Below, piece by piece: positions 13,856 to 27,300 of a stretch of DNA of 64,000 nucleotides (positions within the stretch are counted from its first letter, which is position 1; each line of letters opens with the position of its first letter). Location of the stretch: the NCBI RefSeq assembly GCF_028858725.1, contig NC_084759.1, positions 93,950,362 to 94,014,361 of the forward strand, given 5' to 3'. The position numbers were made by a program, and so were the translations under genes. Source of the DNA: Colius striatus. Taxonomy: Eukaryota > Chordata > Aves > Coliiformes > Coliidae. The notes under the pieces were generated by a model. That model saw only the letters and a list, made by a program, of their open reading frames with translations. It had not been told where the DNA came from and did no database searches.

Positions 13856-14569
13856 AGCCCTTGCCTTTGGAATGAAGCCCACTGTGAGCCTGTGTTTAGG
13901 CTTGCTGGAGTCTCAAAAGAAATAATTCTAAATGAAAAACAAAAGCTTAGTATGTTTCTGGCAGTGTATATATGGTGCTTTGTGTTCTCCTTACAGTGTC
14001 AGTGATGTGGTGCACTAGGTTTTGTAATGCGTATTGCTGTTTATTTGAATGACTGTTTTTTAAGGTGCATTTATAACGGCAGGTTTTCTGAACACCTACA
14101 ACTTGGGTATTATCTTTTTTTTGCTACAGTTTCTCACAAATCATTCATGTGTGAAGGGAGATGTAATGGGTCATGTTGTACCACGATTATAACACCTTCA
14201 AGATTGTCTTTAGGAACCTTGTCCTTCACTATCACAACCAATGTAAAAGTGATTTGGCACAAAAACATAGTTACTATAATTTGTGGGTTTTCTGTTGGAA
14301 GATCAATTTTATTGTTTTAATGGGTTTTTTTTTACATTTATATGATTTTAAATTCTTTGCACAAGCATAGCAACTATTTAAAAGTGGGTTTGTTTTGTTT
14401 TTTTAATAAGACAAGACTAAGAAATATGGTATGGTGAGTCTTTCCTTACAAGAACACAGAGAGATAATGTTTGCAAAAGAAAATCTATCCAGGAAGAAAT
14501 ATTGCCTAAAATTAAAGTGTTTGCTGTTATCAGATAATGAATGTCTGGAGTAGCCTTCTGATGACTAGC

Positions 14570-15023
14570 AAGGACTCACATTGGAGAAGTTAATGGAGAA
14601 CTGTCTCCTGTGAGAGGGACCCCATGCTGGAGCGGGGGGAGCGTGTCAGGAGGAAGGACCAGCAGAGACGTTGTGTGATGAACTGACTGCAACATTCATT
14701 CCCCATCCCTCTGAGCCACTTAGGGAGAGGAGAAAGAGAAATCAGGAGGGAAGTCGAGTTGAGTAAGTAGGGAGAGGTGAGGTGAAGGTATTTTAAGATT
14801 TTGCTTTATTTCTCATTATCTGACTCTAATTTGGCTGGCAATAAGTTACATTAATTTTCCTGAGTCTGTTTTGCCAGTAATGGTAATTGCTGAGTGACCT
14901 CCTTGTTCTTCTCTTGACCTACAAGCCTTACATTATATTTTCTCTCCCCTGACTATCTGAGGAGAGGGAGTGATAGAGTAGCTTGGTAGGCACCTGATGT
15001 CTGGTCAAGGTCAATCCACTACA
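14570..15023 (+). mobile_element. Solo LTR fragment (copy A), 3' part of the LTR
   Basis: Matches the 3' half of copy B at 43751-44752: the 'ggcaataa...cctgagtctgttttgcc' block with a poly(A)-signal-like GGCAATAA, the 'gtgacctcc...cttgacc' block, and the terminal 'caatccactaca' ending in ACA. The 5' half is missing or too diverged to place, so the left limit is approximate. No retroviral protein sequence is present. Confidence 0.7.
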
Positions 15024-18000
15024 ATGGCAAAAAATTTTCACCAGGTTTCTATGATACAACTGATGAGGCAGAGCAATGGAATACAAGATCTTCATTATCT
15101 GCTCAAAACTGGGAAAATAAAATGAAAAGACTGAAAAGAAAATAAATGAATATAGATGAATGAAAATAATTAATCAGAAGCTTAATTCTAAATATTCCTT
15201 ACAAAGAAGTTGCATCATGACAACATACAAACTATCCAGTCCTCTTGTTCTAATCTGAGCAGAGCAGTTCAGATATCTTCATGTAACAACCACTAACCAG
15301 TTGATATCACGCTTGCATCTAACTACTGTAAGTTGAAATGCTTACCGAGCATGGATAGGACTGGACACAAACCCAGCACACATTTACACAGTAAGAAATT
15401 CAACAAAGTAAATTGCACAGAAGGGAGTTGAGAGGTATTTGGCAGGTTGTCAAAGATATTGCCACAGTTTTGCTGAAGATTTGGACTAATCAAGTTATAA
15501 CAGAAAAATGGGACCTCACAAGAACAAAAGTTAAAGGAAATATTCAGATAGGTTATGGAAACTTCCACTTAACGTAGTGGCTACTTAATGTACTTGACAT
15601 CAGGGCTGAATTCAACTACAAAGAACCTAAGCCCAGAAAGAAAGGAAGAGACCAAAAAGTAGCTGTTGGAACACAACCTCAAATTCCTTTCCTTTCTTTG
15701 AACTTGGGTGATGTGAAATATAAGTTCTTAAAACAAATCTGTATTTGTGAAAGCAGCATAGTCATTCTTTGCTTCTCTCCAGTCAAGGCTATTCCACAAA
15801 AACGGTAACTTTATAATCTTCTTGGTATAGAGTTAATCTGAACAGTCAGCTTTCCCTGAGAAGTTGAAGGAACACTGCTACTACAAGCATGTATAGGAGG
15901 GACGTTCTGTAATGAGTCTTCTGGCTCTTAGTTTGCTACCTCATTGCAGAAGTTGCATGGCAAACATAAGCACACTGACCCATAAAAATGGGCTTTGAAC
16001 AGTACTTCTGAATGTCTCATTCCTTCAAAGGCCAAAACTGGGAGACTAATGGTCATTAGAGAAGCTCACATTGCATGCACACATTAGCACTCTCTTCCCC
16101 TGGAGGTCATACAATTTCTAGACATACAGCTGAAGTTCCCTCTATTCCTTCTACAAAATATTTTGAAGATGTGTTTTGGCCACTCGTGTTCTTTTTTTTT
16201 TTCTCCTTAGTGAGCCTCCCCATTTTCTGAGAGGAAGGGAAGGAATCCATCCCTTTCAGTCCTGGGCAACATCTTGGCAAGCTATTCGTCACAGTTCAGT
16301 TGTTAGAGTTAACCATTCTCTAGCCACCTCTGGTCAGCTGGCTGCTTTGCGAGCAAGATGAATATTCTTTGACTGAGGTCCATGGGAACAAGTGTAAATA
16401 CTGAATATTGGCTGATACACTGTTCAGTCAGATTTCCTGAACCTTTATGCCTAAACTGTGTCTGAAGTAAACCACTCACTCTGACTAATTAAGTGCCTAA
16501 ATTTTAACCTGCAGAGTCTCTGGGATGTTTTAGGGTCATCTCACACACTATTCAGAGAAGAAGAGTGGAGCTCATGTTTCTGCATCTTTCAGACACTGAC
16601 AGTGTCATTAGCTACTACAGAGAGCACAAAGAAAAGCCCTATTAATTTAGCATGCAAACTTATAATCAGGTAATGCAAGGGAAATGCCAAACATGGCACA
16701 CCAAAGACAGGCAGAAGAAAATAGATTTTAAAAGTCAATTTGCAATTGTTTCCCTCTTGACTTCTTTAGCTCCTCTGCACATTTTTTCACTGATTTGGCA
16801 GGCTGGTTATAGCTGCTCATTTAAAAGAGATCTATGCTGTTTGTACAGCTTTCTGACATTCTGGCTGCAAACTCATTTCACATACTAACTACTATTGGGT
16901 TTGATCCATCTTTAGCAATCAGATATCACCGATGTTAATACTAGTATTTGTTCCTTTGTTTATGGATGATGCCCATATATGAAATGGTAAATGGTGAATA
17001 TGTACAACCTAGATGAAATCATGTGGTTAACTCCATGATGTCAGGAAGTTGCTACTGTATTTAAAAAAAAAATATCAAATAACAGACAATTCTAAGAAAA
17101 AGATACTACAAAGCTCCACCTTCTTTCTGTATCTTGATTCTTCCATTCCGTAGATAATTCATATTCATCTTTCCCTGTAGTTGATCATTATTACTACCAA
17201 ATCAGTAACTAGATAATAAACTCTTTAAAGACAAAATCTAATGGATTTATTGGCTTTTCGGATTTGATATTTTGTTCCTCACCAGTGAAGAACCCATTCT
17301 ACAGCCACATGCAACTGCTGTAGATTTTCTTTTCCTGTTATCAACTGCAGGCAAGAATTTTGCAGTGCCAGCTGGGGAAAAAGGTCTCATGTCAGAAGTT
17401 GAGGGTGCTTTTGGGCAGAAAATGTTATTCAAATAATTATAGATTAATGAGCACTGCATTTGAAGAGAGTGCAAACTGGCAGTGCCCAGTTGAAGATTTA
17501 ATTCTGTTGCTGAAGAGTGAACTGGAGCGATTTTAGCTTTTCTTTAAGAACAAAAGTCAACATAAGCAGATACGATGTTTCTGAAAGAAGCCTGGATAAA
17601 AAGCGTCTTACCTCCTCTTTACAAATATCATCTCTTCTGATGGTTCAAGACATCAAAGATGGACAATCCTAACCTTTTTACACCATGAGTAGCTCTTGCT
17701 GTCCCTCTTTCTTTCTTTACAGGTAAAGACCTGCAAAATACAGAACATAGCTTAAACTTCTTGATAATATGTCGTAACAGTAATTATCACATCTTTTTGT
17801 ATCTGAATATGTGTACGAGCTTTGGAAGACTTCTGTGCATCAAGGGACTTAAAACTTTGCCAAACTCGGGACAGGTGCAAGGATTGTTATCCCTGCTTTC
17901 ACCAATGACAGCCATCCTCAGCCCCTTGTGGCATAGGATGGAGCCTGAGACACCAGAGCTGGCTGTCAACAGCAGGGCCTCTGTTGCTGAGCACAAACAA

Positions 18001-21000
18001 CTGCTACCTGGTGTGTGGGATATTCACAGAGAACTGCACTCAAAACTGTAGTTCACACCAAGCACCCATGTGCAGCTCGGACACCACAAGCACCATGACA
18101 CATTTCTGAGAAGAGGTAACACACCCTGTGTCCAGGACAGAGGCAAGTACCCCAGCCCGATGCCATCTACATCATCTGTGTCCAAGGGAAATGAGTATTT
18201 CAGCAGAGGATGAGCTGAATTATCTGCTGCCTCTGATTTAAACTTCCAAGATGTTCAATGGCAACTGTCTTCAACTCATGTTTCATCTGAATGCATGTGG
18301 AAAAAGCCACCGATAGCTCCCCGTAGGTCAATTGCAGAATCCCAAAGGATGTAGCCAATAGCTCCTTTCCTATTTAAATGCAGTCTGAATTGGGTACTAA
18401 CTACCTGCTGTGTTTGGCAGATCTCTTATTCCTAAAATAAATAACTGTATGAAAAGTCATAAACTCTATATTGGACTTTTTCATTTTAAAAAAAAAATCA
18501 AAGTAACATCGGGATTTTAGCAGCCTCACTTATTGCAGTAAATCTGGCTTCCACAGCTGTTCGTGTTGTACTGTGTGCTTCAGCCAAATGTAGCTGCAGT
18601 CCAACATTTCCTTCTTAAGGTATCCTTTACCCAGAGCAAAGCCAAGTGAATTTTGGACAGGACTAGCATACTAGAAATTATGAATGTGCTCTTATTAGAG
18701 CAGGTTGCATGGTTTACATTAAATATTCATTCAAATAACAATCCAGCAAAATGTTTGTCATGATGATAGTTACTTTGGCTAAAAGAACACATTTTTCCTC
18801 CAGCCTCCACCTATATTTATCATATCGAAAATCTGAGGATGTTAATGAAGATCTTGCTTAAATTTGGCTGAGCTCCTTCACTGGTGCCAAATCCTGTTTT
18901 CCTGTTTTATAGCTGTACCATTTCAGAAATTGCTTGGTTCTCACTAGGGACAATCCTTTTACAGGTTCCACTGCAGCTCATAAAAGGGAAAAGAAAAAAA
19001 AATAAAGAAGGCGGGGGGAAGTAGCATTTTCTCCTCCTGCCTCTGTTGAGCTGAGACCCACAGAATGCCTCATAAAGCGGTTTGATTTCAGCGTCATGGT
19101 TTCTCGTGCAGAACTGGGTTTACCTCCACCCATCACCCCACTGTGATCACTATGGGCTCAGTGTGCCTTTCTCTAACTCCCTTTCTTCAGTAACCAGCTC
19201 TTTGTGCTGCCCTGCTTTCACAGGCATGTCCCCATTCTTGCAAGAATATCTCTTTCCCTGGCCACAGATGCCTTCCGCTTTTTTTTTTCCTAATCCTCCT
19301 CTGCCATAAACATTTCTACATGGCCCTCATTTGTGCTGGGGACTCTAACGGCACTTGTGTTTGGCAGTCATTCGGTAGACACTCTGAAGCAGGTCTTGAT
19401 CCTGCAGGGGACTACAAAGGATCACAGAGGCCTCCCCTGGCCAGGCAGCTGATAGGGTACATGCTAAACTTTGCACATTCCTTAACACAGAGCAAAATTA
19501 TATTTATGACACACTTCATAAAGTAGTTGCTCCACAGAGCTAATCAGAAACTATGGACTGTAAAGGATTCCATGTTCTCAGATAGAAAACATGTTAGTTT
19601 TATACTTCTTGTCTTCTTTTTATTACTTTCCAATTTTATGGCTGAGGCATGTTTCCAAAGCCTCAGCATCACCCACACGTGTGGTACAGCACATTTACAC
19701 ACACCAAGTGGTACTGCTGTTCACTTTTTTCTTCCTGAAGTCAGGGATATAAACACCGGCCAAATATGCAATGGGTACCATGTATCTAGAGTCAAACCAT
19801 GAAAGAAAGATTTCCTCTAAAAAACAGAGAACTTCAGTGTTCTAGCAGAATTACATACTTTACTCTGAATCAAAAACACAGCTAGCAAATAAATTCGTTG
19901 CAGTAATAAAGTTAAAGATTAGCAATATTGCCATCATGTGGCTTCTGTGAGTAAATGCTCAGGCATGACCCTGAATTTGTTAAGCACCAGAAAGCAGAAT
20001 GCATCTGAACTCTGCTGTTAAGAGTAAGAGGCAATATTTGAAGTTGCTTGTTACTCTTAAAGAATATTATAATCTCTTCCTTACAGCAATGACTTATGTA
20101 GCAAGAATTTGTGTACAATAGATAAGATTAACCCTTCCACTATGACCCTTGTCCTCATGGATTTATAGCTCTTATTTAGGAATTCACTCCAAAATGAATC
20201 CAATCAGAAACTATGTTGGTAAAAATCTGCTCTTACTGCAGAAATCAAGGACAAAAAAAGACCAAGTAGTCCGTTTAGATGTCATTCATATTTGAAACTG
20301 CTTGTAAAGAAAGTTGTAATGGTCAAACCTCTTGAGTTGTTTTATCTAATGATTGCTATGACATTTGCTCTTTCTCTCTCCCACCTCTCACTCCATTATC
20401 TGCACTATCACAAAAAGCTCTTCTAAACTGACTACAAAACGTGCAAGGAAAGGAACTTCCACAGCCTATGTCAGAAGAGCTGGATTTTGCTTTGTTAGCT
20501 ACATAGAAAACAGCTACCAGTATCCTATCACATACTAAGATGCCTCAACTCCTGGCAGGAACTAATGTGAACAACATGACTTGTATTTGCAAGTTTTGCA
20601 GAAACAGAAAGTGTGGACACACTTGATAATATTTCTAAGTTGTTGCAAACTTCCAATGCCATTTTGAAAACTGCTTTCTTATTTCTGTGGGTGAATCTGA
20701 CCACAGTGTATTTACTACCAGCACCTGCTCCAGCAACTAATGCATACCAGGTGTTTACAAGGTACTCCAATTTTCTTGCTTGAAGAACACTATATAGGTA
20801 CAAAGTGCAACTGTTTTATATACACACACACTTTCCCACTGCAGAGCATTCACCATTCCAAGACATATATTGCAATAATCAATAAGCCATCTTTGTTACT
20901 GAACTGTCTGCTCTAAATTACACACATTGTATCTAGACAAAGTATTGCAGGAGAAGGCTGTTTTGTGTTATTACTATATATGCAAGCAAGAAACACTGAT

Positions 21001-23189
21001 TTAGCCTGTTGCTAGCTCCAGACATTGCCTTCTTGTAATAATCAATTGTATGGCAGAGATGCAGCATTTTCATGGGGCCAAAGCTCAAATTTAAAATACT
21101 GAAGCACACAGCCAACATATTATCTCTCTTCTACTTGCAGAGTAAATCCATACCTTCTTTCCTTCCCCATCACTCATTTTTAAATATATCCAGCTGGTGC
21201 AACCCCACTGGTGCCAGGAAAAAGGAAAACAAAAACATCCACAAGGGTCCCGCAGCTCCTAATATGCAGGAGACAGCACTCACTGATTGAGCTCAAACTA
21301 CTATTTTAAACTAGTTCAATTAAACAGGCTAAGATCACACAGATAGCCATAGCCATTCCTGTTTCAATCTGGCCTATTTCCATTTCCCTTAGCAAACATC
21401 ACTTAAGAATTCCTTATTTCAGCTCTGCTGAAACCAAAACAGAATGCCTGCCCTGCTTATTTATTTACTTTTCTTGGCCAAGTACACAGGAGAATTTTAT
21501 GTCGAGACAAAATCTGACATTATTTATCATCATCATTGTTGTGCCCAGGAATTACATAATGCAAGGGAAGATTCTACAGAAGAATGTCAGAGAAATAAGG
21601 CCTTTCAAAACTAAGCTTTCCTGGTTAATGTAACTCATAGCAAGAAAAACATTTTAAGTGGGAAGTGTTCAAGGACATCCATACAGTAGGCAAGAGTGTG
21701 AACTCGTGTGTGGTGTGTACCTGATAGAATGAACCTAACGTGGCTGCAGACAGTTTTAAATGATTGGACAACATAAAGAAACTCCAAACACAGAGGCTTT
21801 GGGGAGTGAAGGCAAGCACCAATCAGCCCATACAGAAAAGATACCAACAGCTTCCCTGTTAAAAGACAAAAAGCAGGTTCTTCTCCTTTCAAAAACACCA
21901 GGATCAGGTTTTCACAGTCCCTGGACGAGCCCCGATTTATGACCAGTTTCCAGACAGAATGAAATCTGTGAACCTTTTTAATTATTCATGCTCAAAGAGG
22001 CAAACCCTCTCGGGTTGCAGGCCAAGAGGCCTCAGGGCCGTGGCTTTCTGGGGTTGTCAGTTGAGGGAATAATCTGTCGGATTTTCAGCAATATCACTTG
22101 GCTGAAAGTGACTGTTGGGCTCAAGGAAAACAGCAGAGTATGCTGGTTTCGCACACATGAAAGGGAACTGTCAGGAGAAAAGACTTAACTGATCCCTATT
22201 TGCACGTTCCTGTTGTTCTGCTGATGTTGGAGCACCTGCAGCCTGGGCACCAGAGCACTTGGGCAGCTGGGCAGGCAGAGGCAGGCCGTGCCGGTGGGAG
22301 GGAGAGAGGTAGGCTCACTCCCTCACAGATTGTTAGACCACATGGAAGATCTTCTCATGTGTGGAAGAGAGAGGAAGGAGAGCAAGAAGAGCAGTGGCAA
22401 GGAAAAGGCCACTCAGTAAAGCCCTGAGCACCCAGATCGGGCCAATCTCAGTACCTACAAGCTGTCTCCATGCAACAAGTAGCTTTATGAGCTCTTGAAA
22501 TAGTATTGAAAAAATGGCAGTACCCCAAAATGCTGTGTGTGAGGAAGAACAGAACTGCCATGTGGGGCTCTGGGCTAGTCAGGGAGAATGATAACCAGTA
22601 TCAAGCATGGCGATTTTGCTTCAGAGCTTATTCACAGAGTCAATGCTCCCAAAGAAGGGCTGAGAGATCTCCTGAGCAGGCCTGTGCAGAAGAAGGTGCA
22701 GAGTGGGGAAAAAATACCTGGTAAATGTAATACCATCTTGCACCTTGAATGCTCTTTGCCTGCTAGACTTTTCTCAATACCAAAATTTAAGTCAGTCTCT
22801 CCATTAAGACTGCCAGCACCTCTGGCTGGTTGCTCCTACAGCCAAAGGTTTTGCTGGATGTATGTGCAATAAGTCTTTCATACTCCTGGAACCCCAGTGG
22901 GGTGTGTCAGCTCAACCCAGGATGCTGGCTAATCAAAAGTCAATTGCTTGGAGTCTGCACTGCCAGCTCCTGTCAGAATAACCTTCAGACTTGCCTGACG
23001 CTCTGCTGCTGAGTGGAGTAGGAGAGGCTGAGCTTTTTCACAGCTGGCAGCATGAAGGAGACCTCTTGACTGAAGTCAGACTGTTTTATTTTCCTCCTGA
23101 AAGGATTCTTTCCTGTAGAAGCCTATTTTTAAGCTTTTCTTCTTCATCAGGTGGAAAGGAAACAAAAAACCAACTTTTTAGAAAGTTTT
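15024..23189. other. Gene-poor intergenic DNA
   Basis: Nothing recognisable: no exon homologous to a known protein, no CR1 or LTR signature, only scattered short open frames and A/T runs. It is ordinary AT-rich avian intergenic DNA as far as can be seen. Confidence 0.5.
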
Positions 23190-23286
23190 TTGTGTGACCT
23201 ACTCTAGGTGGCCTGCTCTGGCAGGGGGATTTGACTAGATGATCTCTTTAGGTGCCTTCCAACCCTTAAGATTCTGTGGTTCTGTA
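23190..23286 (+). repeat. CR1 LINE 3'-end fragment
   Basis: Forward CR1 3' end: 'ggcagggggatttgactagatgatctctttaggtgccttccaaccc' type sequence followed by ATTCTGTGGTTCTGT, the 3' terminal octamer repeat. Confidence 0.9.
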
Positions 23287-24320
23287 AAGATTATGAGAAA
23301 TGTCTTTAAGTAGATAGAAGTCTGGAGTAGAGGTGAGTTTCTGCTTAGTTTGCTTAGTTTGGGGGAACGCTGTCACCTGCTGGCAGGAGACTGCAAAACT
23401 AAGACTTTTGTGGCAAGAAAAGAGCCTTCCCATTCCAGAGGGGTCGGGTTGAAGGGGAAGCAATAATACAAATATAACTTATCCTGGAAAACTATGTGCT
23501 CTTTGGTAAGAGGGATCATCACTGGACTGAGAGTCCTGCATAGGAACTCCCAATGATACCAAACTGCTTACCTCCAACGTACCACTAATAAGGCTTTCTG
23601 CATTCTTGGACTTCCCATCCACTTCTTTCTTCCCATTGCCAGTTTATTGTCCTTGAGTTACCAACCCTCAAACATTTCTCTATATCCAATCTCAAAAAAC
23701 TTTAACCAACACCCTTGAGCCTCCTTTCTCAACCAGCTCCATTTCTACCTACACTCTGTCTCTCCTTTTCTATATCTGAGGCCCTTTCTCTTATTTCACG
23801 TGGCAAAGAGAGGGTAGGAGCGCTGTCTCACATCTGCCTGATATAATTTCCTTTTTGGTCCTGGAGTGCACTTACATATAAAAGAGCACTTACAGAATTG
23901 GGGTCTGCTGCACATCTTTCTGTATGCTGTTCTTTGTCCTCAGCGCAGGGAAATGCAAAGGGGTGAGAATCCAGCTGCCCTATGGACATCTCCACTCTGT
24001 CCAAGCAGGAGCTTGGAGTTTGGAGAAGGTACTCAACAGTGTTCTTCATCTGTTAAAGAAGATATGAAGAAGCACATCTCCTATATTTGACCAAATGTAC
24101 TTGTATGTTTGCAAAAGTGATTATATAGTCAGAAGCAGATGAGAGATTTTGCTTGTGAGAGATACTCATTGCTCTGTGAGTTAGAAGTGGACTGGTAAAA
24201 CAACCACGACCACTGTTTCCATGTAATTCTTCATATGGAAAAGCTGTATCTTCTGTACATAAGACCTTTTAGATACTGACAAAACAATACTGCTCAACTC
24301 ATCAGTCTGCAGCCTCTACT

Positions 24321-24390
24321 TATCATAGAATGGTTTACGTTGGGAGTGACCTTTAAAGATCATCTAGTCCAATCCCCCCATCTCTTACTA
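24321..24390 (-). repeat. CR1 LINE 3'-end fragment (short)
   Basis: TCATAGAATGGTTTACGTTGGGAG followed by 'ctttaaagatcatctagtccaatcccccc', the reverse complement of the last roughly 70 nt of CR1. Confidence 0.85.
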
Positions 24391-25654
24391 CTTCTGAACA
24401 TCTAGCCCTTGTATGCTACATTTGGGAGTGTCCTTTCTCCAGCTTTCCATGCTTGTAATAGTCATTTATATACATAAATTCTACAACGAAATTTACTGTT
24501 GCCATATAGCAATAATCTAGAGCCTTTGAACTGCAACGAGAAGAAATGAAGCTCATGTAAACAGAGAATGGGCATACACTGCCTAGAGATTCTGGTTTGG
24601 ATGCATAGGCAAATATCAACCAAATTTTGACAAAAGGGCAGTGGTTAAATAACTGCAAGATGTACTAGTACAGGCAGCTGGATAGAAGAACGCTTAAAAC
24701 TAACATCAATAGTACAGGAGAAGGATGTCCAGCTGTCTACAACTTAACCATTGTTACTCACCAGAAAGTCTTTCCAGGAGCAAGGCAGTCACGAATCCTC
24801 CTCATCTAACTATTGCAAAATCTATCTGAAACCCCTAGTGCAATTAGCTATATATCCATATGAAACAAGGCCTCCCGGGTTCAGAGGCTCACAGAAGCAT
24901 TTGGTTTTTAAAGTGGTATGTCCACATACACTTCTATCGAGGAGCAAGAGATCCTCAAGATTTTAACCTAGCAGTGACTCAACAATGGAAAAGACCTATC
25001 ATCGACTGAGCAGCACCAGCCTGACACACAGTGGAAGCTGCAAGAAGTGCCTTTCTAGGCAGGAATGAAAAACAACATCTAAGTAAGGAGTCTTCTTGCA
25101 CTTGCACACAGAACACATTTCACGTGTCAGGATTGCTTGCATACTGCCCTTACTCCTGTCACCCTATATGGCTACTATCTTCTATGCTGCAGCAGTCTAG
25201 TGTGACTCTTCTTCATTTCCTTTTAATGGGCTGGAAGAGAAATAACATGACAGAACAACCTTTTAAAATAGATTAGGATAGGTGTGATGATATCATTATA
25301 TGGACATAAGTGATTAGTTTTTGACCCATGGGTGGGGCATGCAAACATTTTTCTCTTCTTTTTTTGGCCAGCTTGCACCCACAGAGGTTTGTGGTAGCAA
25401 TAGTGGTGGCAGCAGCAGGTCCTGGACATTGAAATAGTTTGTGTACCTGTAGCAATCTGTGTATCACAACTTGGTAACTCGTGGCAAAACAATCAAAAGC
25501 TAGCTGGAGTGTATACTAATCAGAGAGTCCACACACCTTCCAGATCTCACCCATTAGCTCTTCAAAGAGCTTTTCCACAGAAATTATGCTGAAGATATTG
25601 TAGGAAAATTTGGGGCTGCATGTGGCATTTCAGATTTATCATTTTGTTTCCCAA

Positions 25655-26404
25655 CAGATACCAAACTGGGAGGTCTGACTGATTCCCCAGAAGGCTGTGC
25701 TGCCATTCAGTGGGATCTTGACCAGCTTGAGAGTTGGGCAGAGAGGAATCTCATGGGGTTCAACAAGGGCAAGTGCAGAGTCCTGCATCTGGGGAGGAAC
25801 AACCCCATGCACCAGTACAGGCTGGGGATTGACCTGCTGGAGAGCAGCTCTGCAGAGAGAGACCTGGGAGTCCTGATTGACAATAAACTAAACGTGAGCC
25901 AGCAATGTGCCCTCGTGGCCAAGAAGGCCAATGGCATCCTGGGATGCATCAAGAAGAGTGTGGCCAGCAGGTCAAGGGAGGCTCTTCTTCCCCTGTACTC
26001 TGCCCTGCTGAGGCCTCATCTGGAGCACTGTGTCCAGTTTTGGGCTCCCCAGCTCAAGAGGGACAGAGAACTTCTGGAGAGTGTCTAGTGGAAGGCTACC
26101 GAGATGATCACAGGATTGGAACTTTTCTCAAACATGGAAAGGCTGCAGGACCTGGGGCTCTTGAGCCTGCAGAAAAAGACCAAGGGGAGGCCTCCTTATC
26201 AATGCTTAAAAACACCTAGACGGTGGGTATAAAGCAAAATATTGAAATAAAAGATATTTTCCTTATTTTTTAAAAATTCCTATTAAAGATAGGAAGATGA
26301 GAGTTTCTGTGCAACCTGATAGAGGTGAACCTACTTCAGCAGAGAAATTTGAGTGGATGGTCTCTAGAAGGTCCCTTCCAATGCCTTCCATTCCATGATT
26401 CTCA
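25655..26404 (+). repeat. CR1 LINE fragment with part of the reverse-transcriptase ORF
   Basis: Forward CR1. The open frame at 25753-26088 encodes the C-terminal part of the CR1 ORF2 protein: motifs include [37 protein letters not shown] and [15 protein letters not shown]. The reading frame then breaks, and the element continues, with a degraded AT-rich stretch at about 26215-26300, to the 3' end 'ggtcccttccaatgcc...ccatgattct'. It is 5' truncated and dead. Confidence 0.93.
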
Positions 26405-27204
26405 GAAACACCATCACAGTATGGAGTCAGTTACAAAATATTAATTCATGAAAAAGCAAACCCTGACTTCTGAGAAGAAATCTTGTAGAAACCATAGAAA
26501 CAATTTTTTTGGTGATAATGTTCATCTGTTATACAGATTCACCTACAGCTTGTTTTTAAAAAGAAAACGGTGGGCTCTTTTCTCCTTCTTGCTGCCAGTA
26601 GCATTTTTTCATGTAGCCCCAGGAGGAGAAAGCCTGTTATAAAAGTGACTCCTAGCAATTGCTCTGCCACTTCATCTTTACACAGAGGTCTCAGTCTGTG
26701 TTTCTGAGGTCTGGGCTTTCCCAGCCCTTCACTGAACTTAGAAAAAAAAGCATGTGGTTTAAAGGTAACAAACTGTTTTTCTGACATGGTAAAATGATTA
26801 CCCATACATATGGACACAGACTGAAATAAGGAAGTACACAGATTTGAGACATAAAGATGACCTCTTAAAAGATCTACTATCAAGCCAGGGAAGTACATTT
26901 AAGACGTGCAAGAAAACCAACCTGAAAAAGGAAAAAGATCACTTCCCTGTAACTTTAGCTCTCCAAGACATCGTCCACATAGATATATGAGACAATGCAG
27001 AAGACTTTCTGTGCAGTAGCTGTAGTAGATGTTTACTTGCCACCTTTCATTATGCTTCATGCACCCACAAAAAACCCGTATGATTCTGAGGAAGATGGGA
27101 GGAAATGGAATAATGAAGACCACACATCTCAACAGACTCTTAGGACTGGTGACTTCTCCATCTTAAGTGTTAAATCACTTGCTCATTCAAACTATGCCAA
27201 ACTG

Positions 27205-27300
27205 GAAATGGCAGAAATCACAAAGACTGGCTGAGGTTGGATGGGAGCTCTGGAGGTCACCTGGTCTAGCCCTCCTGCTCAAGCAGTCCCTTCTGTCAGT
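27205..27300 (-). repeat. CR1 LINE 3'-end fragment, diverged
   Basis: 'AGAAATCACAAAGACTGGCTGAGGTTGGATGGGAGCTCTGGAGGTCACCTGGTCTAGCCC'-type sequence is a diverged reverse-complement CR1 3' end. Confidence 0.7.
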